This document shows positions 1 to 6,357 of a DNA stretch of 38,591 nucleotides, one piece after another. This DNA is from a virus. The first letter of the stretch is position 1. Every line of letters begins with the position of its first letter. The notes beneath the pieces were generated by a model. It was not told the origin of the DNA, ran no database searches, and saw only the letters and a list, made by a program, of their open reading frames with translations. Position numbers and translations under genes: made by a program. The DNA lies in the IMG/VR virus record IMGVR_UViG_3300043464_001826, positions 1 to 38,591 of that record; one strand, given 5' to 3'.

Positions 1-26
1 GGGCCAGGTGCGCTAACACCTGACCC
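1..26 (+). promoter_or_regulatory. Hairpin in the leader of the ERF gene
   Basis: Bases 1-10 pair with 17-26 in 9 of 10 positions around a 6-base loop (CGCTAA). The only mismatch is C4 against A23. It lies 18 bases before the ERF start and 13 bases after the end of the RuvC-like gene (across the junction). No T-run follows, so it is not a standard terminator. It could be an operator, an mRNA processing site or a translational control hairpin. Confidence 0.5.
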
Positions 27-127
27 GCAATTGAACACACACCAATGGAGACGAACCCAGAGAGCGTGTCAAAACCACGCAAGCAGATATGTGCCGCGCT
101 GGTCAAGGCCCAGAAAGGCTTTGGCCC
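1..127. repeat. Terminal direct repeat, copy 1 (circular junction)
   Basis: Bases 1-127 are identical to 38465-38591. The repeat cuts through the ERF gene at both ends, so it is not a natural gene boundary. A 127-base exact overlap matches the largest k-mer size of common short-read assemblers. I therefore read it as an assembly overlap of a circular or circularly permuted molecule, giving a unit length of 38,464 bp. A true short terminal repeat is possible but less likely. Confidence 0.95.
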
Positions 128-605
128 AGCACTAAAGAGCAGCCAGAACCCGCATTTCAAAAGTCGCTACGCCGATCTGTCGGCCTGCGTCGAGGCCGTG
201 GTCGAGGCGTTGAACGACAACGGCATCGCCCTGACTCAGCACACGCACCACGCCGAGGGTGGCGTTTGCGTTGAGACGATCCTCATTCACGAGTCGGGCG
301 AGGAGTTGAGCTTCGGCAAGCTCTTCTTGCCTTGCACCAAGCAAGACGCGCAGGGTTACGGCAGCGCCATCACCTACGCCCGCCGCTACCAACTGCAAAC
401 CGCGCTTGGCATCGCCCCGGAGGATGATGACGGCAACGCGGCGAGCGCATCTGCCCCGCGAATCATCGCCAAGGATCTGACCAAAGGCACCACGACTTAC
501 GCGGCGAGGCCGAAGCCAACCCCGCGCACCACGGAGGAGTTCCACGAGGAACGCTCAAGCAAAGCGAAACCCGTGGAGGCCGACGATGACCGCATCCCGT
601 TTTAA
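45..605 (+). CDS. erf: ERF-family single-strand annealing recombinase
   Basis: The 186-residue protein has the ERF superfamily core at about residues 15-130: a QKGFGPALKS.NPHFKSRYADL segment, the GYGSAITYARRYQL motif near residue 105, and an acidic stretch (PEDDDGNA) after it. ERF proteins anneal complementary single strands during phage DNA circularisation and recombination. The C-terminus is a charged linker ending in DDDRIPF, which resembles the SSB C-terminal peptide that docks partner proteins. A RecE-like exonuclease lies two genes downstream, the usual exonuclease/annealing pair. The ATG at 45 follows a CA-rich leader (AACACACACCA), not a Shine-Dalgarno sequence. Length is normal for the family. 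Confidence 0.92.
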   Translation: METNPESVSKPRKQICAALVKAQKGFGPALKSSQNPHFKSRYADLSACVEAVVEALNDNGIALTQHTHHAEGGVCVETILIHESGEELSFGKLFLPCTKQDAQGYGSAITYARRYQLQTALGIAPEDDDGNAASASAPRIIAKDLTKGTTTYAARPKPTPRTTEEFHEERSSKAKPVEADDDRIPF

Positions 606-637
606 GCAACCAACCAACAACCAACACACACACCATT

Positions 638-919
638 ATGGCAATTCAACTCAAAATCGACGTTAGCAAAATCAGCAAGCCCGATCTCTACCAGGGCAAG
701 AAGGGCGTCTATCTCGACGCAATCCTCTGGGAGAACCGCGACGGCCAAAGCCAATACGGAGATGACGGCTACATCACACAAGGCATCAGCAAGGAGAAGC
801 GCGATGCCGGCGAGCGCGGGCCGATCATCGGCAACTGGAAGCACATGGAGAAGAAGGCCGACGCACCGAAAGCGAAGCCGCAGGCCGACGAGATGGCCGA
901 CTCAGACATTCCCTTCTGA
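638..919 (+). CDS. Small protein with SSB-like acidic tail
   Basis: This 93-residue protein has an N-terminal beta-rich part (KIDVSKISK..LYQGKKGVYLDAILWEN), a Lys/Ala-rich linker, and a C-terminus ending in MADSDIPF. That end closely matches the DDDIPF tip of bacterial single-stranded DNA-binding protein. It sits between the ERF gene and a RecE-like nuclease, so a single-strand binding or recombination accessory role is likely. It is much shorter than a normal SSB (about 150-180 residues), and I cannot show an OB-fold from sequence alone. The start follows the CA-rich leader ACACACACCATT. Confidence 0.65.
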   Translation: MAIQLKIDVSKISKPDLYQGKKGVYLDAILWENRDGQSQYGDDGYITQGISKEKRDAGERGPIIGNWKHMEKKADAPKAKPQADEMADSDIPF

Positions 920-921
920 CC

Positions 922-1734
922 ATGAGCAACCTCACAGGCATCCACTTCGATATGCCCGAAGCCGAATACCGCATGGCTCCCGCCATTGCCGCCTCGGACA
1001 TTAAATACATCCTCCCGCCACGCACGCCCGCGCACTACGCGAGCCACATGGCGGGCGAGGTGAAGAAGGAAACGACCAAGGCCATGCTCCTCGGAACCCT
1101 GACGCACTTGGCTGTGTTGGAACCCGACAAGCTGGACGCGGCATTTGCTGTGCGCCCGGCTGGCGTTGATTACCGAACCAAGGCGGGCAAGGAATGGCGG
1201 GACGCGCAGACCGCGCCCGTCATCGACAAAGAGGATGCCGACTCGCTCCACGGGATGCGCGATGCCGTCGCTGCTCATGCTGGCGCGCAAGGCGTATTGG
1301 CCGAGACGCGGCGGGAAGCCGCCCTCTTTGCCGAGCATCGCACGGGGCTTTGGATCAAGGGCCGCATCGACATTCTCGGCGCGGACTTCGTGGGCGATGT
1401 TAAGACCACCGAGAACGCAGACCCGGAGAGCTTCGCTCGCACTTGCGTCAATCTAAACTACGCCGCACAGGCGGGGCATTACACGCAACTGGCGCGACTC
1501 AACGGACGCGAGGTGAAGCACTTCACGTTCATTGCCGTCGAGCGCACCGCACCGTTTGCCATTGCCGTCTATCGGCTGGACGAGCGGGCGCTGGCTTGGG
1601 GACTCAAGCAGATCAACGATGCTTTGCAGCTTATCGCGGAGTGTGAGGATCGCGGGGAGTGGCCGGGTTATGGTGATTCGCCGATGACGTTGGCCTTGCC
1701 CGCGTGGGCCTATGGGAAGGCGGTGGCGGCATGA
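922..1734 (+). CDS. RecE-like PDDEXK exonuclease
   Basis: The 270-residue protein matches the putative exodeoxyribonuclease VIII-like PDDEXK family. Visible motifs are GTLTHLAVLEP near residue 58 (the early His), KGRIDILG..FVGDVKTT near residues 145-161 (the catalytic Asp and D-x-K), and NYAAQAGHY near residue 178. It would digest duplex DNA 5'-3' to give the 3' single strand used by the ERF protein. It begins two bases after the previous stop and overlaps the next gene by ATGA, so the cluster is translationally coupled. Confidence 0.88.
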   Translation: MSNLTGIHFDMPEAEYRMAPAIAASDIKYILPPRTPAHYASHMAGEVKKETTKAMLLGTLTHLAVLEPDKLDAAFAVRPAGVDYRTKAGKEWRDAQTAPVIDKEDADSLHGMRDAVAAHAGAQGVLAETRREAALFAEHRTGLWIKGRIDILGADFVGDVKTTENADPESFARTCVNLNYAAQAGHYTQLARLNGREVKHFTFIAVERTAPFAIAVYRLDERALAWGLKQINDALQLIAECEDRGEWPGYGDSPMTLALPAWAYGKAVAA

Positions 1735-2054
1735 CGTGGCAACCCGACTTGTTCGACACGGGCGCGGCGGTCATCGACGTTGCGCCAGTCCGCTACACTG
1801 ACCCCGAAACGTGCAACGAGGCGCGCAAGGACGCGCTATCGAACGCCGCAAGAGGTCGCAAGATCGCGCTGGATTTGCTTTTCGCCAACTCGGATGGCCT
1901 GACCGACTTTGAGTTGGCCGAGCTTTCGGGATGGCAGCAGACCAGCATTGGCAAGCGCCGTGGCGAATTGCGCGACCTTGGGCTGGTCGAGGATTCGGGG
2001 CTTCGCCGCCCAAGCCCAAGCGGAAGCCGGGCGATTGTTTGGAAGATCACATGA
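1731..2054 (+). CDS. Winged-helix DNA-binding protein
   Basis: This is a 107-residue protein. Residues about 35-95 look like a winged helix-turn-helix: a hydrophobic helix (RKIALDLLFANSD), a recognition unit (LTDFELAELSGWQQTSIGKRRGELRDLGLV), and a wing ending in SRAIVWKIT. Such small proteins in early phage operons are often regulators or replication accessories. The ATG at 1731 overlaps the stop of the exonuclease gene as ATGA. An upstream in-frame GTG-type start would add nine Gly-rich residues and lie inside the nuclease gene, so I prefer 1731. Confidence 0.75.
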   Translation: MTWQPDLFDTGAAVIDVAPVRYTDPETCNEARKDALSNAARGRKIALDLLFANSDGLTDFELAELSGWQQTSIGKRRGELRDLGLVEDSGLRRPSPSGSRAIVWKIT

Positions 2055-2100
2055 ATTTGCCCACGGGCGAAAGCAAGAAACACACAAAGAGAACACACAC

Positions 2101-2733
2101 ATGAGCAAGAACACCAAAGAAGAAAACGTGACGATAAAAGCGCCGTCCATCTCGACCGCAGCTTTTAAGATCGTCGGCACATCACCCTACATCCAACTGC
2201 GATTTTCGCAGAAAGCCATCGAGACAATGATGGCGAAAATGGCGGCTGGATCGCAGGCAAACAAAAAGAAGGCCCGCGAGGCCCGCGATTTCGACGCGGA
2301 CTTTGAGGCTGCAAAACACATCAGCACGGAAGGATGGTGCGGCATCCCCGCATCTGCTTTCCGCAACGCGCTCATTTCGGCCTGCCGCTTAGTCGGCTTC
2401 AAGATGACGCTCGCCAAATTGTCGCTATTCACGGAGGCCGATGGTTTTGACATCGTGGACGCGGTGCCGCTGATCAAGATTGAGGGTGAGGCCGAGAAGC
2501 ACATTATGCACGCGCGCAACGCCACGGGCGTCTGCGACTTGCGGGTGCGGGCGAAGTTCTGGCCGTGGTCGGCTAACGTGCGCGTGAGCTACGACACCGA
2601 CCAGTTCAGCGCAACCGATGTCGCCAATCTCCTGCAACGTGTCGGCCAACAGGTCGGCATCGGCGAAGGCCGCAACGACAGCAAAATGTCGGCGGGCATG
2701 GGCTGGGGCAATTTCACGCTGGCAACGGAGTAG
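2101..2733 (+). CDS. Conserved phage protein of the recombination cluster
   Basis: This 210-residue protein has the pattern of a phage family I recognise only as conserved hypothetical: WCGIPASAFRNALISACRLVG near residue 75, a central acidic strand (IKIEGEAEKH), RVRAKFWPW with VRVSYDT, and the Gly-rich end QVGIGEGRNDSKMSAGMGWGNF. The Gly-rich loop near the C-terminus recalls RAMP-type folds, but this is only a shape resemblance. It follows ERF, SSB-like and exonuclease genes, so it probably acts in DNA metabolism. The ATG at 2101 follows the CA leader GAGAACACACAC. Function unknown. Confidence 0.75.
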   Translation: MSKNTKEENVTIKAPSISTAAFKIVGTSPYIQLRFSQKAIETMMAKMAAGSQANKKKAREARDFDADFEAAKHISTEGWCGIPASAFRNALISACRLVGFKMTLAKLSLFTEADGFDIVDAVPLIKIEGEAEKHIMHARNATGVCDLRVRAKFWPWSANVRVSYDTDQFSATDVANLLQRVGQQVGIGEGRNDSKMSAGMGWGNFTLATE

Positions 2734-2745
2734 CCAAGCGCCGCC

Positions 2746-3315
2746 ATGAACAATTTCGCCACGGCGATCAATCAAACTGCTGCGCGCTCCGTGGGGCGCG
2801 TGGAGCTAGGCACGCCTAGACTTGGCCCGTTACGTCAGCGCAACGCTGGCTGGGCTAGGCGCTGCACCGCTGGGCGAGCTAAGGCTTCGCAGGCGAGGAT
2901 AGGTCTGGCACGTCCGGGCCCGGCGAAGCACCGCTGGCAAGGTATAGCAAGACGAGTCGCGGCAATTCGCGGCAACGCAGGCTTGGTAGGCCGGGCTAGG
3001 CAGGGTCAGGCGAAGCAACGCAGGCTAGGCTGGGCACAGCGCGATAGCGCGCGGCCAGGCACGCATTGGCAACGCAGGCATGGCGTTGCGAGGTTAGGCG
3101 TGGTCAGGACTGGCGTAGCAACGCAGGCTGGGTATGGGTTGGCACTTCCGCGCATGGCACGAGTAGGCGCGGCAACGCAGGCGCGGCATGGCCTTGCGTG
3201 GCATGGACTGGCGCGACCGGGCGCCGCAAGGCTAGGCAACGCAGGCAAGGCCAGGCGAGTCGGGGCGCGGAGCGGCAACACACGACACACACCGGGGAGC
3301 GCGACCGGGGTATAA
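2746..3315 (+). CDS. Open frame through the 5-bp periodic tract (doubtful gene)
   Basis: A 189-residue frame runs through the repeat tract and reads as a degenerate Gly/Ala/Arg pentad pattern such as GLAWHGLARPG and GRARQGQAK. Because 5 is not a multiple of 3, every frame of a 5-bp repeat encodes a related pentad, so an open frame here is expected by composition alone. Overlapping open frames also occur in other frames and on the other strand. No ribosome site or CA leader precedes the ATG at 2746. I think the DNA, not a protein, is the functional element. Confidence 0.2.
   Translation: MNNFATAINQTAARSVGRVELGTPRLGPLRQRNAGWARRCTAGRAKASQARIGLARPGPAKHRWQGIARRVAAIRGNAGLVGRARQGQAKQRRLGWAQRDSARPGTHWQRRHGVARLGVVRTGVATQAGYGLALPRMARVGAATQARHGLAWHGLARPGAARLGNAGKARRVGARSGNTRHTPGSATGV
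2790..3290. repeat. 5-bp-periodic GC-rich repeat tract with GCAACGCAGGC cores
   Basis: The stretch is built from degenerate 5-base units of the form NAGGC or NNGGC, for example CAGGC TAGGC TGGGC. The 11-mer GCAACGCAGGC occurs perfectly six times, at 2972, 3015, 3069, 3118, 3172 and 3236, spaced 43-64 bases. Near copies lie at 2840, 2864, 2884 and 2928. It separates the recombination genes from the replication genes. The role is unknown: a protein-binding array, a recombination hot spot or part of a replication region are all possible. Confidence 0.85.
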
Positions 3316-3360
3316 ATTGCGCTCACTTTTTTCAGAGAACAACAAACCAAACACACACCA

Positions 3361-3852
3361 ATGATTAGCCTACTAGAACCACAACGCGGGTCGCTGACCC
3401 GCAACGACGAACTCCGCAAGGAACTCACGGCCATCGCCGCCAGCAAGCGCGGCCTGACGCCGGAATCGGTCTTGGCCGTTGCCAAGAGTCCGCGCTCAAC
3501 CCTGCACACTTACTTTTGTTGGGACGATACGGAGGCAGCGCGGAAATACCGCGAGTTTCAAGCCTACGAGTTGATTCGGCGGGTAAAGGTGACGATTGAA
3601 ACACCCGACAACAAGACGCTGACGATCCGCGCTTTTTGGCCGGTCAAACAGGTCGAAAACGACGGGACGATTGATGCGGCTAAACGTGGAACATACTTGC
3701 CGCTCGCTGACGCTTTCCAAGACGAGAAGGCTTTGGCGCAAATCATCAATGCCGCCAAGTCGGAGCTTCGCGCTTTTACCGTTAAGTATTCGCAGCTTGA
3801 GCGGGTGGCAGACATGACAGGGGTATTCACGGCCATACGAGAGGCAATCTAA
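3361..3852 (+). CDS. Conserved phage early protein of unknown function
   Basis: The 163-residue protein contains a segment I recognise from many phage early regions: a helical N-terminus (LTPESVLAVAKSP), then FCWDDTEAARKYREFQAYELIRRVKVTIE near residue 52, then a beta-rich half and a helical C-terminus. No enzymatic motif is visible. It is followed without a gap by the replication initiator (TAATG), so a replication accessory role is plausible. The ATG at 3361 follows AACCAAACACACACCA. A TATAAA box at 3311-3316 might be part of a promoter after the repeat tract, but I see no clear -35 element. Confidence 0.7.
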   Translation: MISLLEPQRGSLTRNDELRKELTAIAASKRGLTPESVLAVAKSPRSTLHTYFCWDDTEAARKYREFQAYELIRRVKVTIETPDNKTLTIRAFWPVKQVENDGTIDAAKRGTYLPLADAFQDEKALAQIINAAKSELRAFTVKYSQLERVADMTGVFTAIREAI

Positions 3853-4715
3853 TGGCTGGCGATTGGATCAAAATGCGCTGCAATCTGGACACCGACCCAG
3901 CGGTGTTCCAGATGGCGGCGGCGCTGGAAATGGACGAGCTTGCCGTAGTCGGAAGGCTCTGGAAGGTCTGGGCGTGGGCCGATCAGCACATCGCAGATTG
4001 TAACGCTGTGAGCGTTACAGCAAATGTGCTCGATCGCATCACGACCACACCGGGTTTCGCCGAGGCGATGCGAAAGGTGGGCTGGTTGGAGGGCCGCGAT
4101 GGCGACTTGTCCTTCCCGCACTTTGACCGTCACAACGGCCAAACAGCTAAGAAGAGGGCACTTACAAAGAATCGGGTGGAAAAAACGAGGGCCGATTCTG
4201 TAACGCTCCCAGCGTTACAAGAGCGTTACCAGAGAAGAGAAGAGAAGAGTATATATAGCACAGTAGGTGGCGAGGCGGGGTTTGCGGTCGAGGAAGTCAT
4301 CGAGGCAGGAAGACGCGCCAGCATTCCCGAAGACGTATGCCGAGCCTACCACGATGACCGCGAGGGCGCGGGATGGCTGGACGGCAAGGGAAGGCGCGTC
4401 TCGTCCATGCCGCATGACCTTTCGGGATTCTGGCGCAAGTGGCAGAGCAACCGAAGCCCGAAGCAATTCGGCAACGGTGCGGTCAACGGCCACAACGGGA
4501 ATCCAAAGCCCGAAGGGGTGTGGCAGCTTCAGCAAAGAATCGAAGCCGCGCAGAAGGAAGTGGATCGGATCTGCGCGAACCCGGCGAACAAGGAGCAAAT
4601 CCCTGACTCGTTCGACAGGCGCTTGAAGGCCGAGCCGATGGCGAAGGTCAAGGCGTTGAAGGCGTCGATATCGGAAATGCGGCAGCGGCTTGCTGGCGTG
4701 GAGGTGGCAGCGTGA
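3852..4715 (+). CDS. Phage replication initiator / replisome organiser
   Basis: This 287-residue protein starts with a winged-helix module known from phage replication proteins: DWIKMRCNLDTDPAVFQMAAAL, then LWKVWAWADQHIADCN, GFAEAMRKVGWLE and FPHFDRHNGQTAKKRALTKNR (residues 3-108). A linker follows, then a DnaD-like central region (EDVCRAYHDDREGAGWLDG..) and a helical C-terminus. Such proteins bind the phage origin and recruit host helicase. The gene contains two 21-bp inverted repeats and an AT-rich stretch that may be the origin, as in lambda O. It overlaps the previous gene (TAATG) and the next (GTGA). Confidence 0.8.
   Translation: MAGDWIKMRCNLDTDPAVFQMAAALEMDELAVVGRLWKVWAWADQHIADCNAVSVTANVLDRITTTPGFAEAMRKVGWLEGRDGDLSFPHFDRHNGQTAKKRALTKNRVEKTRADSVTLPALQERYQRREEKSIYSTVGGEAGFAVEEVIEAGRRASIPEDVCRAYHDDREGAGWLDGKGRRVSSMPHDLSGFWRKWQSNRSPKQFGNGAVNGHNGNPKPEGVWQLQQRIEAAQKEVDRICANPANKEQIPDSFDRRLKAEPMAKVKALKASISEMRQRLAGVEVAA
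3999..4257. other. Putative replication origin inside the initiator gene
   Basis: Two perfect inverted repeats, TGTAACGCT-N3-AGCGTTACA, lie at 3999-4019 and 4199-4219, exactly 200 bp apart. The 9-base arms are identical and only the 3-base centre differs (GTG, CCC). A further half-site AGCGTTAC is at 4222-4229. It is followed by a purine tract (AGAGAAGAGAAG, 4231-4249) and an AT run TATATATA at 4250-4257. Repeated initiator sites beside an easily melted stretch within the initiator gene is the lambda-type origin layout. That this is the origin is inference. Confidence 0.6.
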
Positions 4716-4915
4716 GCGAATCCCTGCGCGCCTACATCGCCGCCCGTGGCCTCGACGCCCGGCTGACGATGAACTTCCTGCAAGACAACGGGGTCATTTC
4801 CGACAATGCCGTGAGCGTGGCCGATGTCGGAAACGGCGGCGAGTGTATTGGCTGGCTGGAAAAGCGCGACACGCGGCATTTGCGGGCCAATGAGACGGCA
4901 AGGAGGGCGGCTTAA
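4712..4915 (+). CDS. Small hypothetical protein, 67 residues
   Basis: The GTG at 4712 overlaps the stop of the initiator gene (GTGA). The protein begins MSESLRAYIAARGLDARLTMNFLQDNGVISDNAV and ends in a basic stretch (RHLRANETARRAA). The first half could form a small helical unit. No family is recognised. It is one link in a chain of coupled early genes and ends TAATG with the next one. Confidence 0.6.
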   Translation: MSESLRAYIAARGLDARLTMNFLQDNGVISDNAVSVADVGNGGECIGWLEKRDTRHLRANETARRAA

Positions 4916-5085
4916 TGAAAGGCGAACAAGGAACGACGGGCCATGCCATGCCGATGGGGCCACTGCGACCGACTGGGCCGCGCTACGAGAAGCCCCGCAA
5001 GCGGACAAAGACCAAACGCGACCGGGCCAAGGCCAAAAGGCGCAGACTTATGGCGAAACAAAGCAGACGGAGGAACCGCAAATGA
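4915..5085 (+). CDS. Very basic 56-residue protein
   Basis: The ATG at 4915 overlaps the previous stop (TAATG), and an AAGGAGG site sits about 8 bases before it. The product starts MKGEQGTTGHAMPMGPLRP and is then almost all Lys and Arg (EKPRKRTKTKRDRAKAKRRR), which suggests nucleic acid binding. The stop overlaps the next ATG as ATGA. The tight coupling on both sides and the ribosome site support a real gene despite its size. Function unknown. Confidence 0.6.
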   Translation: MKGEQGTTGHAMPMGPLRPTGPRYEKPRKRTKTKRDRAKAKRRRLMAKQSRRRNRK

Positions 5086-5588
5086 TTGACATTCGACGCT
5101 TCGCCAGCATGGGCGAAAACCCCTTAGACAAGCTCGAAACGAGCTACAAACCCGACATGGCGGGCGAGATCGACACGCTGGCCGACGAGTGGGCCGACGA
5201 GCTCGACCTGGCTGAATGGCAGCATAAGGCGCTCGTCCTGCTTATGGCCGAATACCAGATGCGCGAGGCACGGGAGGCGGCGAGCAAGATGCTCATTCCC
5301 ATCCTGACCTATCTGAACGAGCCGCGAGGCAACAAGACGTTGCGGTATTACGCCTTCCTGCTCGCGGCCGGCGATACGTCCATAACGCTGGCGCATAGCT
5401 ATTCGGAACTGGCGCGGAAGATCGGGGTCACGAGGGCCGCGCTGTCCAAGGCCGTCATCGAGATGCAGGACAAGCTGGGGCTCAAGGGGCACAACAACTT
5501 TCAAAAGAGTGACGCGGCGCGGGAGAGTTCCCGCAAGGCCGCGCATCGCTCTTGGACAAAACGACACGACAAGGAGAACACACACTGA
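5082..5588 (+). CDS. Helix-turn-helix protein of the early operon
   Basis: The 168-residue protein has an acidic helical N-half (EIDTLADEWADELDLAEWQHKALVLLMAEYQ) and a C-terminal helix-turn-helix (HSYSELARKIGVTRAALSKAVIEMQDKLGL, about residues 108-137) followed by a basic tail (RESSRKAAHRSWTKRH). It may be a regulator or an origin-binding accessory. The start at 5082 is fixed by the ATGA overlap; an upstream open extension in this frame lies over the two preceding genes and is rejected. Its stop overlaps the next start (TGATG). Confidence 0.7.
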   Translation: MIDIRRFASMGENPLDKLETSYKPDMAGEIDTLADEWADELDLAEWQHKALVLLMAEYQMREAREAASKMLIPILTYLNEPRGNKTLRYYAFLLAAGDTSITLAHSYSELARKIGVTRAALSKAVIEMQDKLGLKGHNNFQKSDAARESSRKAAHRSWTKRHDKENTH

Positions 5589-6160
5589 TGAGCAAGGAGA
5601 TTGAACTACGGGCGGCGGATGATCTGGCCGCGCAAATTAACAAAGACCACGCCGAGATCATGGCAAAGGTGGACGCGGTAAAGGCCACGGCTTCCGAGAT
5701 CGGGTCGATGGCAAACCATGTCGGGATGCTGCTTGCCAGCGCACGCGATACGGTGGGCGATGCGTTCCATCATTGGCTGCGCGAGAAGGTCGAAATGCCT
5801 GGCGTGACAGCCGAGCGATACATTCGGCACCACCGCAACTATCATCCTGGGCAACTGTTCTTGCCGGGCTTCAAGCCTGTCGAGGATCGGGCCAGCGTTC
5901 AGGCGCAGGCCGAGGCCAACGCTGAGACAGCGGAAGGCGACACACCGACGAAGGACGAGGTGCCAGAGGTGAGTGTGCGCGATATAGCGGCGGGCTGGGT
6001 CTACGATGCGCGGCGCTGGTTCAGTCAGCTATTGGTCAAGATGCCACCTGACAAGATGAACGCCGACCAGATCGAGGAGACGCTGCGCGTGGTCAAGCCT
6101 GTGCGTGACGCCATCTATGCCTACGAACAGAGGTATGTGCAGTTGAAGGGGGAGGCGTGA
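5588..6160 (+). CDS. DUF3102-like phage protein
   Basis: The 190-residue protein begins with a helical segment (DDLAAQINKDHAEIMAKVDAVKATASEIGSM..VGMLLASARDTVG..FHHWLREKV) that resembles the DUF3102 group, whose members often pair with plasmid or phage DNA-maintenance genes. A variable acidic linker follows (residues 105-130), then a helical C-terminus (DIAAGWVYDARRWFSQLLVKMP). It is the last gene of the early block. An AAGGAGAACACACACTG leader precedes the ATG. The family assignment is tentative. Confidence 0.6.
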   Translation: MSKEIELRAADDLAAQINKDHAEIMAKVDAVKATASEIGSMANHVGMLLASARDTVGDAFHHWLREKVEMPGVTAERYIRHHRNYHPGQLFLPGFKPVEDRASVQAQAEANAETAEGDTPTKDEVPEVSVRDIAAGWVYDARRWFSQLLVKMPPDKMNADQIEETLRVVKPVRDAIYAYEQRYVQLKGEA

Positions 6161-6357
6161 CCAGTCTCAATAAGAGTAAAGAACAATGCTCCTTGTTGAG
6201 ACTTGATAAGGAATCTTTTCGGTTGGCGGAGCGCGAGGAGCTTGCGACTCCCGGAAAATGGCCGCAAATTTACTGCGATTGGTGAAGTGGTGAACGTCTA
6301 AGGCCAAAACCAGTCGCAATAAGCCATTTTGATAATGCGACTCTCATAGGGTCAAAA
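6161..6357. promoter_or_regulatory. Structured spacer with paired inverted repeats before terminase
   Basis: This 197-base gap has no gene. Two related elements start with CCAGTC(T/G)CAATAAG, at 6161-6174 and 6310-6323 (13 of 14 bases shared). Each is followed by its complement: AGTCTCAA (6163) with TTGAGACT (6196-6203), and AGTCGCA (6312) with TGCGACT (6336-6342). The bases that differ change on both arms, so pairing is kept. A further TGCGACT is at 6243-6249. The place, between the early block and small terminase, suits a packaging site or a late-operon control site. Confidence 0.6.

Noticed and set aside
2790-3290. CRISPR array
   Set aside because: The 11-mer is too short and its spacing too irregular (43-64 bases), the intervals are themselves repetitive, and no cas genes are present.
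2746-3315. 189-residue Gly/Ala/Arg-rich frame as a real protein
   Set aside because: A 5-base period leaves several frames open on both strands, there is no start signal, and the product is a simple pentad pattern. Kept only as a low-confidence entry.
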